From the NCBI RefSeq assembly GCF_001641635.1, contig NZ_LUUB01000105.1:18316-54307 (forward strand): a stretch of DNA of 35,992 nt, in the 5' to 3' direction. The notes beneath the pieces were generated by a model that worked only from the letters and a program-made list of their open reading frames with translations, did not search any database and was not told the DNA's origin. Both the position numbers and the translations under genes were made by a program. Source of the DNA: Bradyrhizobium centrolobii (lineage in GTDB: Bacteria > Pseudomonadota > Alphaproteobacteria > Rhizobiales > Xanthobacteraceae). Shown here piece after piece: positions 31,135 through 35,992 of the stretch (its first letter is position 1; each line of letters opens with the position of its first letter).

Positions 31135-32532
31135 ATGGAATTGCGCCTTTACGATACGCTGACGAAGGAGAAGCGGCCGTTCGTGCCGCTCGATCCCAAA
31201 AATGTCCGCATGTATGTCTGCGGACCGACGGTCTATGACTTCGCCCATATCGGCAATGCGCGACCGGTGATCGTGTTCGATGTGCTGTTTCGGCTGCTCC
31301 GCCATCTCTATGGCGAGGCGCACGTCAAATATGTCCGCAACATCACCGACGTCGACGACAAGATCAACGACCGCGCCGCGCGGGATTTTCCCGGCCTGCC
31401 GCTGAACGAGGCGATCCGCAAGGTCACCGAAGAGACGGGCCGTCAGTTTCACGCCGACGTCGATGCGCTCCAGGCGCTGAGGCCAAGCGTCGAGCCGCGC
31501 GCGACCGAGCACATCGGCGAGATGCGCGAGATCATCGAAAAGCTCGTCGCCGGCGGTTTTGCCTATGTCGCCGAGGACCACGTGCTGTTCTCGCCGCAGG
31601 CGATGAACGCGGCCAATTCCGAGTTGCCGCGTTACGGCGCATTGTCGAAGCGTTCGCTCGACGAGATGATCGCCGGTGCGCGCGTCGACGTCGCGCCCTA
31701 CAAGCGCGACGCCACCGACTTCGTGCTGTGGAAGCCGTCCAAGCCGGGCGAGCCGTCATGGCCGTCGCCGGCGGGCATCGAGGTGCAGGGCCGTCCGGGC
31801 TGGCACGTCGAGTGCTCGGCCATGGCCTGGAAGCATCTCGGCACGCACTTCGACATTCACGGCGGCGGCATCGATCTCGTGTTTCCGCATCACGAGAACG
31901 AGGTCGCGCAGAGCTGCTGCGCGTTCCACCAGTCGCGCATGGCGAACTACTGGATGCACAACGGATTCCTTCAGGTCGAGAGCGAGAAGATGTCGAAGAG
32001 CCTCGGCAACTTCGTCACCATCCGCGACCTGCTCGCGGATTGGCCGGGCGAGGTGCTGCGCCTGAACATGCTGAAGACGCATTACCGCTCGCCGATCGAC
32101 TGGACGATGAAGTCACTGGAGGAGAGCGCCAAGACGCTCGACGACTGGTATCGCTTTGCGGCTGACGTTACGCCCGGCAAGCCGGCCGCATCTGTGATCG
32201 AGCCGTTGCTCGACGACCTGAACACGCCGCAGACGATTGCGGCGCTGCATGGTCTGCGCAATTCGTCCGATGCGAGCGGGCTTTCGGCGTCGCTGCGCCT
32301 GCTCGGCTTCCTCTCCGAGAGCGCCGCGCAGTGGGAGGGGCGGAAGCGGCAGGCGAGCGGCGTCGACGCGGGCGAGATCGACCGCTTGATCGCGGAGCGC
32401 GCTGCCGCGCGTGCGAGAAAGGACTTCAAGGAGTCCGATCGCATCCGTGACGAGCTCGCCGCCAAGGGCGTCGTACTCAAGGACGGCAAGGATGCCGATG
32501 GCAAGCCGATGACGACCTGGGAGCTCGCGTGA
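31135..32532 (+). CDS. cysS: Cysteinyl-tRNA synthetase
   Basis: 465 residues, class I synthetase charging tRNA-Cys. Zinc ligand C29 is in MYVCGPTVYDFAHIGNAR, with the HIGH-type motif HIGN (38-41). GWHVECSAMAWKHLG and the zinc His pair FPHHENEVAQSCC follow, then KMSKS at 285-289 (EKMSKSLGNF). The C-terminal DALR-like helical domain ends normally. MELRLYDT is the expected N-terminus, so ATG 31135 is preferred over the in-frame ATG at 31123. First gene of an operon with a GNAT acetyltransferase and citramalate synthase. The upstream leader may regulate by cysteine supply. Confidence 0.95.
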   Translation: MELRLYDTLTKEKRPFVPLDPKNVRMYVCGPTVYDFAHIGNARPVIVFDVLFRLLRHLYGEAHVKYVRNITDVDDKINDRAARDFPGLPLNEAIRKVTEETGRQFHADVDALQALRPSVEPRATEHIGEMREIIEKLVAGGFAYVAEDHVLFSPQAMNAANSELPRYGALSKRSLDEMIAGARVDVAPYKRDATDFVLWKPSKPGEPSWPSPAGIEVQGRPGWHVECSAMAWKHLGTHFDIHGGGIDLVFPHHENEVAQSCCAFHQSRMANYWMHNGFLQVESEKMSKSLGNFVTIRDLLADWPGEVLRLNMLKTHYRSPIDWTMKSLEESAKTLDDWYRFAADVTPGKPAASVIEPLLDDLNTPQTIAALHGLRNSSDASGLSASLRLLGFLSESAAQWEGRKRQASGVDAGEIDRLIAERAAARARKDFKESDRIRDELAAKGVVLKDGKDADGKPMTTWELA

Positions 32533-33023
32533 TGGCACAAGCACTCCCAAAACCCGCGCTGCGGCCCTTCCTGCCGGCCGACGTGCCGATCCTCGCTGCG
32601 ATCTTTGCGGCCAGCATCGAGGAGTTGACCGGCGACGACTATAACGAGGCGCAGCAGGAAGCCTGGATGGCGGCAGCGGAGGACGAGGAGTTCGGCCGCC
32701 AGCTCGCCTCCGACCTGACGTTGATCGCCACGCTGGACGGCTCGCCCGTCGGCTTCGCCTCGCTGCGCGGCAATGATCATATCCGCATGCTCTACGTGCA
32801 TCCGGCAGTCAGCGGGCAGGGCGTCGCGACCATGCTGGTCGATGCGCTGGAAAAGCTCGCCGGAGGCCGTGGCGCGAAAAGCCTGACGGTCGATGCCAGC
32901 GACACCGCCCAGGGCTTCTTTGCCAAGCGCGGCTATGCCGCCCAGCAACGCAACAGCGTCACCGTCAACGACGAATGGCTCGCCAACACCACCATGAAGA
33001 AGACGCTCGGAGCACCGCAATGA
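32532..33023 (+). CDS. GNAT family N-acetyltransferase
   Basis: 163 residues. GNAT motif A is IRMLYVHPAVSGQGVATMLV (acetyl-CoA binding Q-x-x-G-x-A type), followed by LTVDASDTAQGFFAKRGYAA (motif B). The N-terminal region LRPFLPADVPILAAIFAASI is typical of the RimI-like superfamily. Its substrate cannot be predicted. The start overlaps the cysS stop by one base (TGATG) and its stop overlaps the cimA start by four (ATGA), so it is co-translated with both neighbours. Confidence 0.9.
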   Translation: MAQALPKPALRPFLPADVPILAAIFAASIEELTGDDYNEAQQEAWMAAAEDEEFGRQLASDLTLIATLDGSPVGFASLRGNDHIRMLYVHPAVSGQGVATMLVDALEKLAGGRGAKSLTVDASDTAQGFFAKRGYAAQQRNSVTVNDEWLANTTMKKTLGAPQ

Positions 33024-34618
33024 GCAAGGAGCGCCTCTATCTGTTCGATACCACGCTGCGCGACGGCGCGCAGACCAATGGCGTCGATTTCACGCTCGCC
33101 GACAAGCAGGTCATCGCCACGATGCTGGACGAACTCGGCATCGACTATGTCGAGGGCGGCTATCCCGGCGCCAATCCGCTCGACACGGAGTTTTTCGGCA
33201 CCAAGCCGAAGCTCGCCCATGCGCGCTTCACCGCCTTCGGCATGACGCGGCGGGCCGGGCGCTCGGTCTCCAACGATCCCGGCGTCGCCGGGCTCCTGGA
33301 AGCGAAAGCCGACGCGATCTGCTTCGTGGCAAAGTCGTCGGCCTATCAGGTGCGCGTCGCGCTGGAGACGACGAAAGAAGAGAACCTCGCCTCGATCCGC
33401 GACAGCGTCAGCGCCGCTAAGGCCGCCGGCCGCGAGGTGATGCTCGACTGCGAGCATTTCTTCGACGGCTACAAGGAGGACGCGAGCTTCGCGCTCGCCT
33501 GCGCCAAGGCCGCGTATGAGTCTGGCGCGCGCTGGGTGGTGCTGTGCGACACCAATGGCGGCACCATGCCGCATGAGGTCGAGGCCATCGTCACCGAGGT
33601 GATCAAGCACATCCCCGGCGATCACGTCGGCATCCACGCCCATAACGACACCGAGCAGGCGGTTGCGAATTCGCTCGCGGCGGTGCGTGCCGGCGCGCGG
33701 CAGATCCAGGGCACGCTGAACGGGCTCGGGGAGCGCTGCGGCAATGCCAATCTCTGCTCGCTGATCCCGACGCTGAAACTCAAGAAGGAATTTTCGGACG
33801 CCTTCGAGATCGGCGTGACGGGCGAGAAGCTGGCAAGCCTCGTAAAAGTCTCGCGCACGCTCGACGACATGCTCAACCGCGTGCCGAACCGGCACGCTGC
33901 CTATGTCGGCGAGAGCGCCTTCGTCACCAAGACCGGCATCCATGCCTCCGCCGTGCTGAAGGATCCGCAGACCTACGAGCATGTCGCGCCTGACGCGATT
34001 GGCAATCACCGCAAGGTGCTGGTGTCCGATCAGGCCGGGCGTTCCAACGTCATTGCCGAGCTCGACCGCGCCGGAATCCCATATGAAAAGAGCGATCCGA
34101 AGCTGACTCGGCTGGTCGAGGAATTGAAGGAGCGCGAGGCGGCCGGCTATGCCTACGAGTCCGCCAACGCCTCGTTCGAGCTCCTGGCGCGCCGCACGCT
34201 CGGCAAGGTGCCGCACTATTTCGAGGTCGAGCAGTTCGACGTCAATGTCGAGCAGCGCTACAACGCGCTTGGCGAGCGCGTCACTGTCGCGCTGGCCGTC
34301 GTGAAGGTTGACGTCGCCGGCGAGCACCTGATCTCGGCGGCCGAAGGCAACGGTCCCGTCAACGCGCTCGATGTCGCCTTGCGCAAGGACCTCGGCAAGT
34401 ACCAGAAATACATCGAGGGCCTGAAGCTGATCGACTACCGAGTGCGCATCCTCAACGGCGGCACCGGCGCGGTCACGCGCGTTCTGATCGAGAGCGAGGA
34501 CGAGAATGGCGACAGCTGGACCACCGTCGGCGTATCTCCGAACATCATCGACGCCTCGTTCCAGGCGCTGATGGATTCGGTGATCTACAAGCTCGTGAAG
34601 TCGGGCGCGCCGGCGTAA
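33020..34618 (+). CDS. cimA: Citramalate synthase
   Basis: 532 residues. LeuA-like HMGL/TIM-barrel catalytic domain: LFDTTLRDGAQTNG (metal/substrate site), CDTNGGTMPHEVEAI, HAHNDTEQAVANSLAAVRAG and QGTLNGLGERCGNANL. A C-terminal LeuA regulatory domain follows (about 400-530: RVTVALAVVKVDVAGEH, YRVRILNGGTGAVTRVLIES). Length and the GAQTNGVDF motif fit (R)-citramalate synthase rather than isopropylmalate synthase. It makes citramalate from pyruvate and acetyl-CoA for a threonine-independent isoleucine route, probably feedback-controlled by isoleucine. Last gene of the cysS operon. Confidence 0.92.
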   Translation: MSKERLYLFDTTLRDGAQTNGVDFTLADKQVIATMLDELGIDYVEGGYPGANPLDTEFFGTKPKLAHARFTAFGMTRRAGRSVSNDPGVAGLLEAKADAICFVAKSSAYQVRVALETTKEENLASIRDSVSAAKAAGREVMLDCEHFFDGYKEDASFALACAKAAYESGARWVVLCDTNGGTMPHEVEAIVTEVIKHIPGDHVGIHAHNDTEQAVANSLAAVRAGARQIQGTLNGLGERCGNANLCSLIPTLKLKKEFSDAFEIGVTGEKLASLVKVSRTLDDMLNRVPNRHAAYVGESAFVTKTGIHASAVLKDPQTYEHVAPDAIGNHRKVLVSDQAGRSNVIAELDRAGIPYEKSDPKLTRLVEELKEREAAGYAYESANASFELLARRTLGKVPHYFEVEQFDVNVEQRYNALGERVTVALAVVKVDVAGEHLISAAEGNGPVNALDVALRKDLGKYQKYIEGLKLIDYRVRILNGGTGAVTRVLIESEDENGDSWTTVGVSPNIIDASFQALMDSVIYKLVKSGAPA

Positions 34619-34635
34619 GACCCGCGACGGCTGTC

Positions 34636-34720
34636 ATACCCCGCGAAAGCGGGGTATCCAGTACGCCGCGCCTTCTCCGTAGCGCTCCGGCGTCTCGGAT
34701 TACTGGATCGCCCGGTCAAG
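34636..34720. repeat. Hairpin-inverted repeat-hairpin dispersed element, copy 3, cut by an insertion sequence
   Basis: Hairpin ATACCCCGC-GAAA-GCGGGGTAT (34636-34657), CCAGTA (34658-34663), spacer, TACTGG (34701-34706), then ATCGCCCGG (34707-34715) and TCAAG. The complement needed to close the second hairpin is absent, because the IS481-type element begins at 34721. The layout is the same as at 23047-23143. Confidence 0.72.
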
Positions 34721-34771
34721 TGTGCGGACCGGGGACATGGGTAACACCGTTCGGAGACATGGGTAACACAT
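34721..34771 (+). repeat. IS481 left terminal inverted repeat
   Basis: 51 bases identical to the reverse complement of 35942-35992. It contains two copies of GACATGGGTAACAC separated by eight bases. Confidence 0.93.
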
Positions 34772-34801
34772 CGACGGCATGGAAGGCTTGGGAGGGCCGA
34801 C

Positions 34802-35941
34802 ATGCCGTGGCGCGAGGTGTCACTCATGGACCAGAGGAAAGAGTTCGTTCGATTGTTCCGGCAGGCGGACGTGAACCGGCGGGAGCTGTGCCGTCGCTTC
34901 GGGATCAGTCCGAGGACCGCGTACAAGTGGCTGGCTAGGGCGACCGCGGCAGAGGCCGTCGAGAAGGATTGGGCTCAGGACCAGTCGCGGCGGCCGCATG
35001 TCTCTCCGGCGCGAAGCGCGGAGGCGATCGAAGCGGCCGTCTTGGAGGTACGAGACGCGCATCCGACATGGGGCGCCCGCAAGATTCGCCGTCGCCTGGA
35101 GGATCGGCAGAAGAGCGTGCCTGCGGCCTCGACGGTCCACGCGATTCTAGCCCGGCATGAGCGCGTCCCGCCGCCTGCACAGCCGGCGCAATACATCCGC
35201 TTCGAACACCCGGCTCCTAACGACGTCTGGCAGATGGACTTCAAGGGACGCTTCCCTCTGGGCGACCGGCAGATGTGTCACCCGCTCACCATGGTTGACG
35301 ACCATTCCCGTTATGCCTTGTGCCTGCAGGCCTGCACCAACGAGCAAAGTGAGACGGTCCAGCAGCATCTCGAACGGACGTTTCGCCGCTACGGCCTGCC
35401 CAATGCGTTCCTGGTCGATAACGGTGTGCCCTGGGGCACGTGCTCCGAAGTTCGATGGACCAAACTTCGTGTCTGGCTGCTCAAGCTGGGCGTCGACGTC
35501 ATCTATGCCCGCCCCTATCATCCTCAGACCAAGGGAAAGAATGAGCGCTTCCACCGCACGCTGAAGACCGAAGTCCTGTCCATGACAACGTTCAGAACCA
35601 CGCGCGACTTGCAGAAGGCATTCGACCGCTGGCGGCACGTCTACAATACCGAGCGGCCCCACCAATCATTGGACTACGACGTCCCGGCGAACCGGTATCG
35701 GCCAAGCTCCCGTTCATTGCCAAGCAAGCTGCCCGAGCCCGAGTACGAGGAAGGAGCAATCGTGCGCAGGGCCAGTCAGCTCAAGGCCAACTTACGCTTC
35801 GGCAAGCAGCGCTGGCGCGTTCCGGAGGCCTTCCGGGGCGAGCTTCTGGCCATCAGGCCACTCGCCACGGATGGTCAGTTCGGCGTCTACTTCGGAGCCC
35901 ATCAAATCGCATCCATCGATCTTCGAGGTGATGCAAAATGA
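34802..35941 (+). CDS. IS481 family transposase
   Basis: 379 residues. The N-terminal helix-turn-helix (VNRRELCRRFGISPRTAYKW) is followed by a linker and an rve-type DDE core with D146 (DVWQMDFKGRF), D206 (LVDNGVPWG) and E248 (KGKNERFHRTLK). YHPQTKGKNERFHRT and TERPHQSLDYDVPANRY are typical of the family. No stop or frameshift is visible, so the element may be active. ATG 34802 gives the usual MPW-x-EVS-x-MD start; an internal ATG eight codons later is an alternative. The stop at 35939-35941 touches the right inverted repeat. Confidence 0.94.
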   Translation: MPWREVSLMDQRKEFVRLFRQADVNRRELCRRFGISPRTAYKWLARATAAEAVEKDWAQDQSRRPHVSPARSAEAIEAAVLEVRDAHPTWGARKIRRRLEDRQKSVPAASTVHAILARHERVPPPAQPAQYIRFEHPAPNDVWQMDFKGRFPLGDRQMCHPLTMVDDHSRYALCLQACTNEQSETVQQHLERTFRRYGLPNAFLVDNGVPWGTCSEVRWTKLRVWLLKLGVDVIYARPYHPQTKGKNERFHRTLKTEVLSMTTFRTTRDLQKAFDRWRHVYNTERPHQSLDYDVPANRYRPSSRSLPSKLPEPEYEEGAIVRRASQLKANLRFGKQRWRVPEAFRGELLAIRPLATDGQFGVYFGAHQIASIDLRGDAK

Positions 35942-35992
35942 ATGTGTTACCCATGTCTCCGAACGGTGTTACCCATGTCCCCGGTCCGCACA
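35942..35992 (-). repeat. IS481 right terminal inverted repeat
   Basis: 51 bases, perfect inverted copy of 34721-34771; the outer end coincides with the window end. Confidence 0.93.

Larger units (their letters stand above)
34721..35992 (+). mobile_element. Complete IS481-family insertion sequence
   Basis: 1272 bases bounded by 51-bp perfect terminal inverted repeats beginning TGTGCGGACCGGGGACATGG. Each end contains two tandem copies of GACATGGGTAACAC, which probably serve as transposase binding sites. A single intact transposase gene fills the element, its stop codon abutting the right repeat. The element ends at the last base of the window, so the target-site duplication cannot be tested; the last left-flank bases are CCCGGTCAAG. 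Confidence 0.93.

Overview
The window reads as chromosomal DNA of a Bradyrhizobium-type alphaproteobacterium (Nitrobacteraceae). The reasons are high GC with strong third-position G/C bias, a cytochrome oxidase cluster laid out like coxMNOP of B. japonicum, class II DAHP synthase, and palindromic dispersed repeats of the kind common in that genus. The genus call is inference from recalled protein and repeat families; no search was run.

Layout. 1-754 holds the 5' part of a MocR/PdxR-type regulator (minus), followed by a frameshifted SnoaL-like remnant, one small ORF and about 0.9 kb of repeat-rich DNA. 2638-4744 is an envelope/stress operon: TerB-like, small membrane protein, TerC, UPF0114. 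4842-10068 is a block marked by ModE-type regulation: two proteins with a ModE-type DNA-binding domain (one HTH-only, one fused to a PBP-like sensor) and two operators of identical geometry, CG(A/C)TATAT-N8-ATATAGCG. One operator precedes an unknown 125-aa protein. The other precedes a glutamine amidotransferase gene followed by an aldehyde dehydrogenase that runs in frame into a methyltransferase. A second aldehyde dehydrogenase (10068-11552) is divergent from the ModE/PBP regulator, and its Shine-Dalgarno sequence lies inside a hairpin.

11733-13881 encodes a small membrane protein and a DipZ-type CcdA/thioredoxin fusion. 13868-18154 carries two COG4705-type membrane paralogues flanking a small secreted protein, divergent from an OmpR/QseBC-like two-component pair, with 11-bp-spaced half-sites in the shared promoter region. 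18158-23004 is housekeeping: alpha/beta hydrolase, class II DAHP synthase, diacylglycerol kinase, and glutamine-dependent NAD synthetase with a strongly structured repeat just before its start.

23176-27717 (minus) is an alternative heme-copper oxidase operon, subunits II-I-III-III-IV (coxMNOP plus a subunit IV). Then follow DUF2189 and DUF2865 proteins, a small periplasmic protein, and the operon cysS-GNAT-cimA. Upstream of cysS is a candidate 15-codon leader peptide with two Cys codons and hairpins reaching the cysS start. The window ends exactly at the right end of a complete IS481-family element (34721-35992, 51-bp perfect inverted repeats), inserted in the second hairpin of a dispersed repeat. 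No rRNA, tRNA or CRISPR was found.
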